This document shows, in pieces, positions 1-8,365 of a stretch of DNA of 51,207 nt; position 1 is the first letter of the stretch, and each line of letters starts with the position of its first letter. Below the pieces are notes generated by a model. That model saw only the letters and a program-made list of their open reading frames with translations. It ran no database searches and was not told where the DNA came from. The translations under genes and the position numbers were made by a program. Origin of the DNA: Acidobacteriota bacterium (GTDB lineage: Bacteria; Acidobacteriota; Terriglobia; Terriglobales; Acidobacteriaceae); NCBI GenBank assembly GCA_021816455.1, contig JAKAXU010000021.1, positions 1-51,207 of the forward strand, in the 5' to 3' direction.

Positions 1-2
1 CG

Positions 3-274
3 TACGTCGATCAGGGATATACGGGGGAAAACGCGGCGCAGGCTACTGCAAAAAACGGCGTGCGGCTGGAGGTGGTCAAACATACCGAGGTCAAACGAGG
101 CTTTGTCCTGCTGCCGCGCCGTTGGGTCGTTGAACGGGACTTTGCATGGGCGGCGCGATTCCGCTGCTTGCCAGAGATTACGAACGACTGGCCGCTACTC
201 TGGCCGACCTGCACTACCTGGCCTTCGCCATCCTCATGCTTGCCAACCTGGTCCGCACATTCCAGCAAAGTTAA
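3..274 (+). pseudogene. IS5-family transposase, C-terminal remnant with a frameshift
   Basis: Reading from base 3 gives [10 protein letters not shown] and then [20 protein letters not shown], the typical C-terminal DDE region of IS5-type (IS427-like) transposases, with the conserved catalytic-region glutamate in RRWVVER. Near base 170 the frame moves by one base; the shifted frame continues as [20 protein letters not shown] and stops at 272-274, which is the normal family C-terminus. A single-base deletion (ttgcc where ttggcc is expected) explains this. The N-terminal part lies beyond the left edge, so the element may be longer. The remnant sits just downstream of the 3' end of the tRNA-Leu gene. 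It is probably non-functional. Confidence 0.8.
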
Positions 275-293
275 TAACAGGCTCTTGGAATGT

Positions 294-380
294 TGGTGCC
301 GAAGAGAGGACTTGAACCTCCACACCCTTGCGAGTACATGGACCTGAACCATGCGCGTCTGCCAATTCCGCCACTTCGGC
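294..380 (-). tRNA. tRNA-Leu, anticodon CAG
   Basis: The reverse complement folds as a class II tRNA of 87 nt. The acceptor arms are GCCGAAG and CUUCGGC, the D arm is GCG/CGC around GAAUUGGCAGA, and the anticodon stem is CAUGG/CCAUG with loop UUCAGGU, giving anticodon CAG. There is a long variable arm and a T arm with the UUCAAGU loop. Genomically encoded ACCA ends the gene. It reads CUG codons, which are frequent in the genes of this window. Confidence 0.95.
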
Positions 381-499
381 ACGTGCTTGTGAACTGAAGG
401 TTTTTCAGTCGGGCAGCAAGTATGAGTTTCGCAAATGCGGCGCGGAGTGTCAAATACTCTCTGCGCCGCATCGGACCTCAAAACCGGCTTCGCGTCCGG

Positions 500-931
500 T
501 TAAACCAGCTTCGCGTCCAGCACTATTTCTGTGTTGTTTGCAAAGAGCTTGGAGATCGGGCAGCCGGTCTTCGCATTGGCCGCCGCCGTATCGAAGACTT
601 CCTTCGTCGCGCCCGGAACCTCGGCCGTCGTGGTGAGCGCGATGCGCGTAATCGCAAATCCGCCGTCCACCTTGCCCAGCGTCACAGCGGCATGGGTTTC
701 GATCTTGGTCGGCGTTAGTCCTGCGCCGCCAAGTTGCGCACCCAGCGCCATTGAAAAGCAGCTCGCGTGCGCCGCCGCGATCATCTCTTCGGGCGTCGTG
801 CCGCTCTCCGCGCCTTCAAACCGCGTCTGGAAGGAATAGTTTGCGTTGGAAAGAACGCCGGTTGCCGTGCTGATGGTGCCTTTGCCCTCTTTCAGGGAAC
901 CTGTCCAGACTGCGCTTGCTTTGCTTGCCAT
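500..931 (-). CDS. osmC: OsmC-family peroxiredoxin
   Basis: This 143-residue protein matches the OsmC/Ohr thiol peroxidase fold, which reduces organic hydroperoxides in the cytoplasm. The two redox cysteines are visible: C58 in HASCFSMAL and C124 in KTGCPISKLF. The GTTPEEMIAAAHASC stretch is typical of the OsmC branch rather than Ohr. Its length is normal. It stands alone, transcribed towards the tRNA-Leu gene. The start is ATG; no regulatory site was recognised. Confidence 0.9.
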   Translation of the reverse strand: MASKASAVWTGSLKEGKGTISTATGVLSNANYSFQTRFEGAESGTTPEEMIAAAHASCFSMALGAQLGGAGLTPTKIETHAAVTLGKVDGGFAITRIALTTTAEVPGATKEVFDTAAANAKTGCPISKLFANNTEIVLDAKLV

Positions 932-1101
932 CTTCTCTGCTCCTTGCCCGTATGGGCGATGCTCTTCGGTGATATTTTCGCTGGCCGCGCGGGGAAGACC
1001 GTTTGCGCAGCTTGCGTGCGCTCGTTCATTGCCGACCAGCGGCTGAGGAAAGCTTTTGCGTGCTCCGAGCGGAGCACCTGTCTCTATGTTAATCTCTCGT
1101 C

Positions 1102-1323
1102 ATGCTTCCTGCGCGGCCAACGGCGCTCGATCCCGATTTTGCCTCTGAATTTCCGCGGAGCTTTTCACGCCAGGCAGACCAGCCGCAGGCAGCCTCCGAG
1201 CCTACCGCCTCAGTTCCCGTCCAGCAGATTTGCCCGAACTGCGGCCAGCAGCTTTGCGGTCACCACTGCAAGCTAATCTGCAACGGCTGCGGCTACTATC
1301 TCAGCTGCTCGGATTACTACTGA
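1102..1323 (+). CDS. Small Cys-rich zinc-ribbon-like protein
   Basis: This 73-residue protein of unknown function has a disordered N-terminal half followed by seven cysteines (C44, C47, C52, C56, C60, C63, C69) in the last 30 residues. They include CPNC and CNGC pairs, and the protein ends in SCSDYY. The paired CxxC motifs suggest a structural zinc ribbon. Proteins with this C-terminal pattern are, as far as I recall, common in Acidobacteriota, so I take the gene as real. It ends 6 bp from the end of the convergent mutY gene. No partner or pathway is evident. Confidence 0.65.
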   Translation: MLPARPTALDPDFASEFPRSFSRQADQPQAASEPTASVPVQQICPNCGQQLCGHHCKLICNGCGYYLSCSDYY

Positions 1324-1329
1324 GGCGCG

Positions 1330-2346
1330 CTACCCCCTCTCTGCGAGCCAGCCCATCCGCCGCATCACCTTGCGCGTCAGCCCGGTCAGCGGCAGCGTAT
1401 TGGCTTCTGCGGCGGTCACCCAGAGGCTCTGCTGCACGCTTTCAGACGGCGCTTTGCCGGTGTGGATTGCGACCTGATAGTTGACCTGCATGATGGCGTG
1501 ACGGAGGCGCAGCAGCGGCTCGTCTTCGGTTGTCTCGGCAGCGGGCAACTCCCACATCCCAGGCATGACGGTCTGTTCCGGGCTTCGTTCCACCAGTAGC
1601 AGGCGCTTGCTTTGGCCCACTCCACACTCCATCCACAGATAGGCCACGCTGACGGTGCGCATCGGTGGCCGCTTGCGGCTGGCGTGCTCGCCGCGCGTGG
1701 CGCATTGGGCCAGCCACGGACACCTGGCGCAGAGTGGGCCACGCGGCAGGCAGACTGTCGCGCCCAACTCCATCATCGCCTGATTCCAATCGCCCGGCGC
1801 GGTGGGGTCAAGCAGCCGGTCCGCTTCAGCCTGCAACCGACGCGGGAGACTTCCCTGCTTTCTCTCCGGATTCAAGCTCCATCCGCGCAGCCGCAAAACG
1901 ACGCGCTCCACGTTGCCATCGACAGCCGCCACCGGTTCGCAGAAGGCGATGCTGGCGATCGCAGCCGCTGTATATCGGCCTACCCCAGGCAAAGTGAGCA
2001 GTTCGGCAAAGCCGGTTGGCAACCTCCCGCCGTGCTGCGCGCAAACCTGCCGGGCACCGCGATGCAGCATGCGCGCACGACGATAGTAGCCAAGCCCACT
2101 CCAGGCGGCGAGCACATCGGACTCCGGCGCATCAGCCAGCGCCTGTACCGACGGAAAGCGCCGAAGAAACTCAGGATAGCGGTCGATGACAGCGGCCACG
2201 CGCGTCTGCTGCAGCATAATCTCAGAGACCCAGATTGCATAGGGGTCGGTTGTCCTGCGCCACGGCAGGTCCCGCCGTTCCCGTGCAAACCAGTCCGACA
2301 GGAGGGACCGCAAGGCCACAATCTCACCGGTTCCCGATTTGGTCAC
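1330..2346 (-). CDS. mutY: A/G-specific adenine DNA glycosylase MutY
   Basis: This enzyme removes adenine mispaired with 8-oxoguanine. The helix-hairpin-helix domain has LPGVGRYTA, the catalytic Glu is in SEIMLQQTRV (about residue 42), and the catalytic Asp is in AVDGNVERV (about 143). The Fe-S cluster ligands follow the C-x6-C-x2-C-x5-C spacing (about C198, C205, C208, C214). The C-terminal third is the NUDIX-like 8-oxoG recognition domain. I chose GTG at 2346 because GAGG lies upstream and DLPWR then falls near residue 27, as in E. coli MutY. The frame stays open to an ATG at 2421, which lacks a ribosome site. MutM (11878-12720) acts in the same pathway. Confidence 0.93.
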   Translation of the reverse strand: MTKSGTGEIVALRSLLSDWFARERRDLPWRRTTDPYAIWVSEIMLQQTRVAAVIDRYPEFLRRFPSVQALADAPESDVLAAWSGLGYYRRARMLHRGARQVCAQHGGRLPTGFAELLTLPGVGRYTAAAIASIAFCEPVAAVDGNVERVVLRLRGWSLNPERKQGSLPRRLQAEADRLLDPTAPGDWNQAMMELGATVCLPRGPLCARCPWLAQCATRGEHASRKRPPMRTVSVAYLWMECGVGQSKRLLLVERSPEQTVMPGMWELPAAETTEDEPLLRLRHAIMQVNYQVAIHTGKAPSESVQQSLWVTAAEANTLPLTGLTRKVMRRMGWLAERG

Positions 2347-2514
2347 CTGCTCACCCCTCGTGCCTCTCCGGATTCCTACCGTTAATTTTCCAATACATCC
2401 CGCAACAGCCGTCGCTACCAATGCTAGTGTTAGCTCATAATTCGCTCAGATGTTCGACCGATCACCCTTCTGCAGATCAGACTGACGTCGATGCGAGGAG
2501 GAGAATTCCCCTTT

Positions 2515-3363
2515 ATGAACGTAAGAATTGCGCGATTTTGCCTGCCATTGCTCTCCGCCTGCCTGGCGATGCCCCTTGCAATACAGGCGCAGACCATGAC
2601 GTACCACTCGCCGTACACGGCTTCCTCCGCGCGCCGCGGAACGGCAGGCGCGCAAACAACTGCTCAAATCAAAAGCAATCCATCCAAACCATTCTCGCGC
2701 GTTTCGCTGGGTGTCGGCGTCTCCCCGCTTGGTATCGGATTCCTGGCAGCAACCAATGTCAACCGCTATCTCGACCTGCGCGCAACCGGCAATTTTCTGA
2801 ACTACAGCGTAAACAACATCACTACGAACGGCTTCAACGTGAATGCGCAACTGAATCTGGCCTCAGCCGGATTCGCTGTCGATATCTATCCGTTCCACAA
2901 CTGGTTTCGCATCAGCCCGGGAGTTCTGTTCTATAACCAGAACAAAGCCGCCGCCATATTCGTTGCGGCGGCGGGCACCAGCTTCACGCTGAATAACTTC
3001 ACCTACTACTCCGGCTCTGGCGCAAATGCGGTGACCGGCCTGGGAACCTTCGGATTGGGAAACGGCACCGCCGCGCCGACAATCACCGCAGGATTAGGAA
3101 ATCTCTTCCCTGCGTCCGGACGGCACTGGACCTTCCCGCTCGAGGTTGGCGTCGCCTTCATCCAGCCGCCGACTGTCACCATCAGCCTAACGGGCGAGGT
3201 CTGTGATGCTCAGGGCCAGAATTGCGTCAATGTCGCCACCGATCCTACGGTTCAGTCAAACCTGGCGGCCCAGGAGTCCAGCTACCAGAACGATATCCGG
3301 CCGCTGCATACCTATCCGATTGTCTCCTTCGGCGTGGCGTATAACTTCCACATCCGCCACTGA
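2515..3363 (+). CDS. Secreted outer-membrane beta-barrel-like protein
   Basis: This 282-residue protein is of unknown function. The N-terminus is a clear Sec signal (MNVRIARFCLPLLSACLAMP, then a probable cleavage after IQA). The mature part alternates polar and aromatic residues and is rich in Gly, Asn and Thr. It ends in strands such as YPIVSFGVAYNFHIRH, as in small outer-membrane barrels. I chose ATG 2515 because GAGGAGGAG at 2495-2503 is correctly spaced; an earlier in-frame ATG at 2491 overlaps that site. A strong hairpin terminator follows. It could be a porin or an adhesion-type barrel; nothing identifies a substrate. Confidence 0.72.
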   Translation: MNVRIARFCLPLLSACLAMPLAIQAQTMTYHSPYTASSARRGTAGAQTTAQIKSNPSKPFSRVSLGVGVSPLGIGFLAATNVNRYLDLRATGNFLNYSVNNITTNGFNVNAQLNLASAGFAVDIYPFHNWFRISPGVLFYNQNKAAAIFVAAAGTSFTLNNFTYYSGSGANAVTGLGTFGLGNGTAAPTITAGLGNLFPASGRHWTFPLEVGVAFIQPPTVTISLTGEVCDAQGQNCVNVATDPTVQSNLAAQESSYQNDIRPLHTYPIVSFGVAYNFHIRH

Positions 3364-3384
3364 GCGCAAAGTTGCGAGGATCAA

Positions 3385-3415
3385 AAAAGAGGCTGCCTGT
3401 GAGGCAGCCTCTTTT
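3385..3415. terminator. Bidirectional rho-independent terminator
   Basis: A 13-bp perfect stem (3385-3397 with 3403-3415) encloses the loop TGTGA. It has an A run on its left and a TTTT run on its right, so it can stop transcription from both converging genes, the barrel protein (+) and the radical SAM gene (-). Confidence 0.88.
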
Positions 3416-3434
3416 GATTGTCTGCGAGAGCAGA

Positions 3435-5528
3435 TCAGTCACCGCCGACCAGTTCGCCGGAAGGCTCTGCGGCAGGCTTTGCCGGGGCAATGGCATCCAG
3501 ACGAACCAGCCCCTCGACGGGCTTCTCGCCCAGCACATGCTCGCGGTAGAGCCGAGCCATCCGCGCATGTTCCGCATCCTGCTTCAGCTTCTCGTCCCGA
3601 GCGCGGATCTTTTCCTCCCGCGCATTCTTGGCGATGCCCAGTTCGTCAAGCGTGTGATTGGCCTCGGAGTTGACGTGCTGCATGTTCAACTCGAGCTTGT
3701 GACCCTGGTGGGCCATGCCGACGTTTTTGCCGCCTGCAAAGATTTCATGGCGGCCATGCTCTTCGTACCACTTGGTGAGCGTTGCCGTCATGTGCATCTT
3801 CTCGATGATGTTGCGCCAGCCGATGCCAGTGTTATAGGCACAGAAGCTGATCTCCCCCTCCTGCGTGGCGTAGGGGATGATGCACTGCTCGGTGCGGCGG
3901 AAGTCGTAGTTGAACAGATCCTGGAACCACATTCCCGCAATGAAGAGGAAGTTCCAGCGGTCGGCCCGGCGCCGTTTAATGTCTTCCGCCGTACGGTCGC
4001 CGGTAACCTTGCCGTAGTCCTTCCCGGTGGCTCCGAAGGTCTTGTCCATCTTCGCGAGCATATCGGTGATCTTGAAGTGGGTAGGCGCCTGGAAGGGATC
4101 GTAGTTCCGGATGAGCGCAAGGGCGATGCCGAGAATGTGAAGCGCCTTGCCGCGCGCGGCATCGTTGACCTTGGCAACATCCTTAGCGAGCCGGTTGGCG
4201 TTGATGAAGGCGGTAACGGGAACGGCTTCCTTGGTCTCCTTGTCAATCATGACGGCCATACCGATGCCGCAGTTTGGATGGCAGCCACAGCTCAACTGAC
4301 CCCAGTCGGCGTTCGATCCGTGAACGTGATCTGCCCAGTCGGAGAAGGTGCTCATAAAGCTGATCGGGAACCAGTCGCGCGACGGCTCGCCCATGCCGGT
4401 CTGGCTCTTCACATCGTGCGCCAGATGGCTGAGCGTATAACGCTGCGCTATGCGGCGCTCATCGCTGATGTCCTCATCGCGTCCGGTGAAGGAGACCGGC
4501 TGGAAGCTGAGGAAGTTGATCGTCTTCGGGTTGTCGAGCGCGAACTCGATGATGCGACCCACCTGCTCGTTGTTGATGCCATTGATGATCGTCGTCACCG
4601 GCACGATGTCTACGCCAGCCTCGTGCAGGTTGTGGATGGCCTGGAGTTTGACGTCAAAGAGGTTCCCAACCTTGCGGTGCGAGTTGGCAGCGTTGCCGAT
4701 GCCGTCGAACTGAAGATAGACATAGCGCAGTCCGGCTTCAGCGGCGGCGCGGCAAAGCTCCTTGCTCTTGGCAAACTCGATGCCGTTCGAGGCAGCCTGC
4801 ACACTGTTATAGCCGACCTTGCGGGCGTATGCGACTGCATCGAGGAAGTACGGCGACAATGTCGGCTCGCCGCCGGAGAACTGGACACTCATCTGACGAC
4901 GCGGTTTGATGGTGATCGCGTTATCCAGCATCGTCTTGATCTCGTCCCAGGTGAGTTCGTGGACGAATCCCACCTGATTGGCGTCCATGAAGCAGGGATC
5001 GCACATCATGTTGCAGCGGTTGGTCAGATCGATCGTGAGCACCGACCCGCGACCATGCGTGACGGTCGAGGTACCGTGGTTGTGGAGCTTTTCGTCGTTG
5101 TGCGCACGGATATCGCGGCCGGGAAAGCTTTCTTCCAGATGCTTGAAAAAAACCGGGTCGATGGACATTACGTCTTCGAAGTGACCGTGCTTTGGGCAAT
5201 CCTTGACCATCATAATCTTGCCGTCGCGTTCGATGATGGTTGCCTTAATCTCGCCAACCTTTTCATTCAGCAGCACTTCATGGGGCAGTTTGCCGTCGAG
5301 AATCTGCTGGCGAATCTCCGGGACGCACTTCGGGCACAGCGAATCGGTCGATCGCGGCCAGCCAAGAGGCGGTTTCTCTTTTTCCCAGCTTTTCAGCAGC
5401 GGCTTGTCGCTCCATTTGGGTGTGATCGACGGGTTCGGGCTGATGCGATTCAGCCGCTCAAAGATGCTCCAGACTCCTTTTGCTGCATAAACCACTACCT
5501 GCTCTGCATATTTTGTCGCTTTGGCCAT
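3435..5528 (-). CDS. Tes-like radical SAM protein (candidate membrane-spanning lipid synthase)
   Basis: This 697-residue protein has a radical SAM core with CX3CX2C (C172, C176, C179 in NRCNMMCDPCF) and SGGEPT at 218-223. Before the core is a metal-binding N-terminal module with CPKC (C65, C68) and DCPKHGHFED (C111, H114, H116). After it come C414/C416/C420 (SCGCHPNCG) and C549/C563, the latter in FCAYNTG before WR. This layout matches the MJ0619/Tes family. Archaeal members join two lipid tails to form tetraether lipids, using several Fe-S clusters. Relative to the roughly 500-residue archaeal enzymes it has about 60 extra N-terminal residues and a charged C-terminal tail after residue 610. 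Terriglobia are known to make the membrane-spanning iso-diabolic acid, so a role in tail-to-tail coupling is inferred, not shown. AAGGAG precedes the ATG. Confidence 0.75.
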   Translation of the reverse strand: MAKATKYAEQVVVYAAKGVWSIFERLNRISPNPSITPKWSDKPLLKSWEKEKPPLGWPRSTDSLCPKCVPEIRQQILDGKLPHEVLLNEKVGEIKATIIERDGKIMMVKDCPKHGHFEDVMSIDPVFFKHLEESFPGRDIRAHNDEKLHNHGTSTVTHGRGSVLTIDLTNRCNMMCDPCFMDANQVGFVHELTWDEIKTMLDNAITIKPRRQMSVQFSGGEPTLSPYFLDAVAYARKVGYNSVQAASNGIEFAKSKELCRAAAEAGLRYVYLQFDGIGNAANSHRKVGNLFDVKLQAIHNLHEAGVDIVPVTTIINGINNEQVGRIIEFALDNPKTINFLSFQPVSFTGRDEDISDERRIAQRYTLSHLAHDVKSQTGMGEPSRDWFPISFMSTFSDWADHVHGSNADWGQLSCGCHPNCGIGMAVMIDKETKEAVPVTAFINANRLAKDVAKVNDAARGKALHILGIALALIRNYDPFQAPTHFKITDMLAKMDKTFGATGKDYGKVTGDRTAEDIKRRRADRWNFLFIAGMWFQDLFNYDFRRTEQCIIPYATQEGEISFCAYNTGIGWRNIIEKMHMTATLTKWYEEHGRHEIFAGGKNVGMAHQGHKLELNMQHVNSEANHTLDELGIAKNAREEKIRARDEKLKQDAEHARMARLYREHVLGEKPVEGLVRLDAIAPAKPAAEPSGELVGGD

Positions 5529-5769
5529 TGCCGCGTATCTCTCCTTGCGTGGGGGGTGTATGCTCTGGCTGACTTAAAACGGAATCTCTGATGAAGATGC
5601 CCGAAAAGCCGAATTGATTCCAATCCTGCTCTTTAAGGGTACCCTGTAGAGCACGGCAATCCAAAGACCCCGCAGCGAATGGTCGCTTCGCAACCTGAAC
5701 GGTGCAGATTAAAGCTGGAATGGCGATGTCCCACCCAGGAGGATGAACCACGCAAACCCGATCGAAGCA

Positions 5770-6855
5770 TCATTCTGCGGGTGGCGAGGTGCGAGCAACC
5801 TGGTTGATGATGTCCTGCACGAGGACGATTTGAATGTGAATGTGGCGCGCGATGTCGGGCAGAAATTCGGTAATGTAGTTGTCGATGGGCGCGGTGGCAA
5901 GGCCAACGAAATACTCCGATAAAGCAGCTGTCAGGTGCGTCTGCTGGCCGGGAACATACAGGTTTCCGATGGAGATATCCACGCCGCTGCCGACAAGATT
6001 GGCGTAGTTGAGCATGCCACGCCCGTTGTCGCCGAGGGTCCAGAAAATTTGCGTGGTCGCGTGGATGAAGCGACGTTTGTAGCTGGCGCCGGGCATACGG
6101 TGATAGTGCGGGTCCTGATGCATGATCGAAGGGATGAGGAAGACGTTGAAAAACTCGCTGGTGATGTCCTGCGAGTAGCTGACTCCTACGTTGCGGCCAA
6201 AGCCGGGCATGCCTGGACCGTAGGGAGAATTGGCGTTGAAGCCAACATAGAATGCTGACTGGGCAAGGATGGTCAACGCGTTGAAGGGGTCAATAATGTT
6301 CTTCGCGGCAAGATGCGCCTTTTCGCGTGGCGTCAGAGGCTTCACCTCCGGCCCGTTCATGAATCGCTTATACCAGTCGATGGCTTCGGTCTTCAGCGGA
6401 CACGGCTTCTGGGTACACCGCGGTTCCGTCTTCTTTGCTGTAGGGGTGGCCTTCTGGCCTGAGCTTTTCCCCGCGTCTTTAGCGGCAGGGGCAGCTTGAG
6501 CCACCTGTGCTGACTGCGGCAGTGCGTCGGCGAGCTGCGGCGCGTCGACGGACAAAGGTGGGGCGATGGGTTGCGGCGCATCCGGCAGTTCCTCATTGCG
6601 GGTATCGGCGCGGGGATCGGCCTCGTCGGGGCCAGCGACAAGCGCTCCTACGATACCTGCCTCCGTGTTCGCTGGCCCGACAACGCTCGTGCGATCAGCA
6701 ACATCTGGTCCAATACCGCTCGATCCTACCTCGCTCCTGCTGGATGCTGCGGGCAGGGACGTTGCGTAAAAGGGTAGCACGCAACCGAAAAGGATCAGCC
6801 ATGCCAGCGCCTTCCAGTACAGGGCAATCCGACGCTCGCAGTCACTGCTTTGCAC
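5770..6855 (-). CDS. Secreted protein of unknown function, acidobacterial type
   Basis: This 361-residue protein has an N-terminal hydrophobic signal or anchor segment (about residues 12-33), then about 110 residues of Ala/Pro/Asp-rich linker, then a Lys-rich stretch with a CTQKPC pair. The conserved-looking C-terminal domain (about 165-361) contains PLTPREKAHLAAKNIIDPFN, a Gly-rich block, and LIPSIMHQDPHYHRM. The His-rich HQDPHYHRM block resembles a family I associate with acidobacterial envelope proteins without known function. The GTG start at 6855 has GGAGAG upstream. It lies 241 bp upstream of, and in the same direction as, the Tes-like gene; co-transcription is possible but unproven. 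Confidence 0.6.
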   Translation of the reverse strand: MQSSDCERRIALYWKALAWLILFGCVLPFYATSLPAASSRSEVGSSGIGPDVADRTSVVGPANTEAGIVGALVAGPDEADPRADTRNEELPDAPQPIAPPLSVDAPQLADALPQSAQVAQAAPAAKDAGKSSGQKATPTAKKTEPRCTQKPCPLKTEAIDWYKRFMNGPEVKPLTPREKAHLAAKNIIDPFNALTILAQSAFYVGFNANSPYGPGMPGFGRNVGVSYSQDITSEFFNVFLIPSIMHQDPHYHRMPGASYKRRFIHATTQIFWTLGDNGRGMLNYANLVGSGVDISIGNLYVPGQQTHLTAALSEYFVGLATAPIDNYITEFLPDIARHIHIQIVLVQDIINQVARTSPPAE

Positions 6856-7115
6856 TGCATCATCTCTCCAGTTTAGTTTTCGCTCCTCGGTAAGGAAATC
6901 GGGATGACTGCTTCTCGTTCGACGAACCAGAATCCGGAAGGTTCGGCGACAATTCCTTTATGGATGAATGTACAACCTCAGGTTGACAGTTCTGGCTCAT
7001 GGCCCAGGAAAGAATGGGAAATGAGATTGCAGCCAGCATCGGGCCATCCCAAACTGGAATCATGAGGAGAATGATCCTGAAGCGATCGTCCGCAATCACG
7101 GGAGACAACTCATGG

Positions 7116-7871
7116 ATGCGTCCTGCAGATCGAGCGCTGAGGATGAGCGCTGCGGTCAGCATCTTCCTGATCGTTGGATTAAGCGGATGTTCGCATCATC
7201 ACGCCGCTGCGCCCGCTGCAACCGCACCCGCACTCAGCCCACCTGCGGGGATGCAGCCCGCTCCCGAGCAGCGAACAGTCGGCGAAGTCACCACAGCCGA
7301 TCGGCGCTTTGTGCGCGAACACTCCCCCATCGAGACTCTTCGCGGCATGGCAAGCTGGTATGGTCCGCAGTTTAACCATCACCGGGCAGCGAATGGACAA
7401 ATCTACGACCAGAACGCGGTGACAGCCGCAAACCGCACGCTACCGCTCAACACGCTGGTGCGGGTCACCAACGAAAAGACCGGCCAGTCTGCGCTGATGT
7501 ACATCACCGATCGCGGGCCTTTTGTGCCGGGACGGATTCTAGATCTGTCGCGCGCGGCAGCTAAGGAAACAGGCGTCTATCTGGCGGGCGTCGCACCGGT
7601 GCGAATCGATGTCTATCGCGCGCCGGAACCTCTGGTTGACGGTGGGCGCTGGTGCGTGCAAATCGGCGCATTTTCGCATTCCGGCAAGGCGCTGCACCTG
7701 CAGCACCAGTTGGAACGCCGCTACCCGGATGCTCAGGTGATCGACTTTGCCGGACCCACCGGCCACTGGGTCAGGATTCGTCCCGCTGGAGAAAGCCACG
7801 CAGATGCAGAACGCATCGAGCAGCGACTCCATCCGGCGGAGGGAAATGCTTATCTGGTCCGGCTGAATTGA
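7116..7871 (+). CDS. rlpA: RlpA-like lipoprotein with SPOR domain
   Basis: This 251-residue lipoprotein has a lipobox LSGC (C25), a double-psi beta-barrel RlpA domain (about 74-168: MASWYG, ITDRGPF, RILDLSRAAA) and a C-terminal SPOR domain (about 177-251) that would bind denuded glycan at the septum. RlpA proteins of the Pseudomonas type are lytic transglycosylases. The residues aligned with the catalytic E120 and H131 there are Q95 and N106 here, while the aspartate (D132) is kept. Cleaving activity is therefore doubtful. I chose ATG 7116 because GGGAG is upstream and the signal peptide is then normal; other in-frame ATGs occur at 7062 and 6999. Confidence 0.85.
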   Translation: MRPADRALRMSAAVSIFLIVGLSGCSHHHAAAPAATAPALSPPAGMQPAPEQRTVGEVTTADRRFVREHSPIETLRGMASWYGPQFNHHRAANGQIYDQNAVTAANRTLPLNTLVRVTNEKTGQSALMYITDRGPFVPGRILDLSRAAAKETGVYLAGVAPVRIDVYRAPEPLVDGGRWCVQIGAFSHSGKALHLQHQLERRYPDAQVIDFAGPTGHWVRIRPAGESHADAERIEQRLHPAEGNAYLVRLN

Positions 7872-7913
7872 GGTCGCTAAACCGATTTGTTCCCAGTGTT
7901 CACCTGTTTTCGT

Positions 7914-8336
7914 TCAGCTGGTCAGCTCTTCTTCAGCAGTCTCGGTAATCGCCACCTGGGATACAGGCTGCATCGCGGCATAATGCCCTGCGGCAACCGC
8001 GGCCAGTCCCAGCGCCGAGGAGATCACGACGTTGGCCAGTGCGCGTCCCCAGTGGCCGGAGCGCAGAAGGTCGTAGGTTTGCAGGCTGAAGGAAGAAAAC
8101 GTCGTGAATCCGCCGCACAAGCCGACCATGACAAAGAGACGCAGATTGTCTGAGGCCGGGTGGCGCCCGCTTTGCAGCGTAAGTGTGCCAAAGTAGCCGA
8201 TGACAAAGGAACCGATCACGTTGATGATCAGCGTTCCGGTAGGAAAAGCTCCGCTCACCGGAATCGTCCAGATACCCACTATGTAGCGCAGCAGACCGCC
8301 GATGGCACTGCCAAGCAAAACCCAGAGATACGCCAT
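7914..8336 (-). CDS. crcB: Fluoride channel CrcB/Fluc
   Basis: This 140-residue inner-membrane protein has four hydrophobic helices and the Fluc signature GGFTTFSSFS (F77, F80, F83) plus the conserved Asn in IINVIGSF (N39). Fluc dimers export fluoride passively and protect against toxicity. Members of this size work as dual-topology homodimers. ATG 8336 is chosen because GTGAGG lies about 7 nt upstream; a GTG at 8348 is also in frame. The preceding fluoride riboswitch (8366-8430) strongly supports the assignment and indicates induction by fluoride. Confidence 0.95.
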   Translation of the reverse strand: MAYLWVLLGSAIGGLLRYIVGIWTIPVSGAFPTGTLIINVIGSFVIGYFGTLTLQSGRHPASDNLRLFVMVGLCGGFTTFSSFSLQTYDLLRSGHWGRALANVVISSALGLAAVAAGHYAAMQPVSQVAITETAEEELTS

Positions 8337-8365
8337 GATTCGCCTCACGGTGATTGAGTTTGGAT

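Noticed and set aside
3372..5591. Long plus-strand open frame (739 codons) over the radical SAM gene
   Set aside because: It is antisense to a gene with clear conserved motifs, and its product has no recognisable domains; it reflects codon bias.
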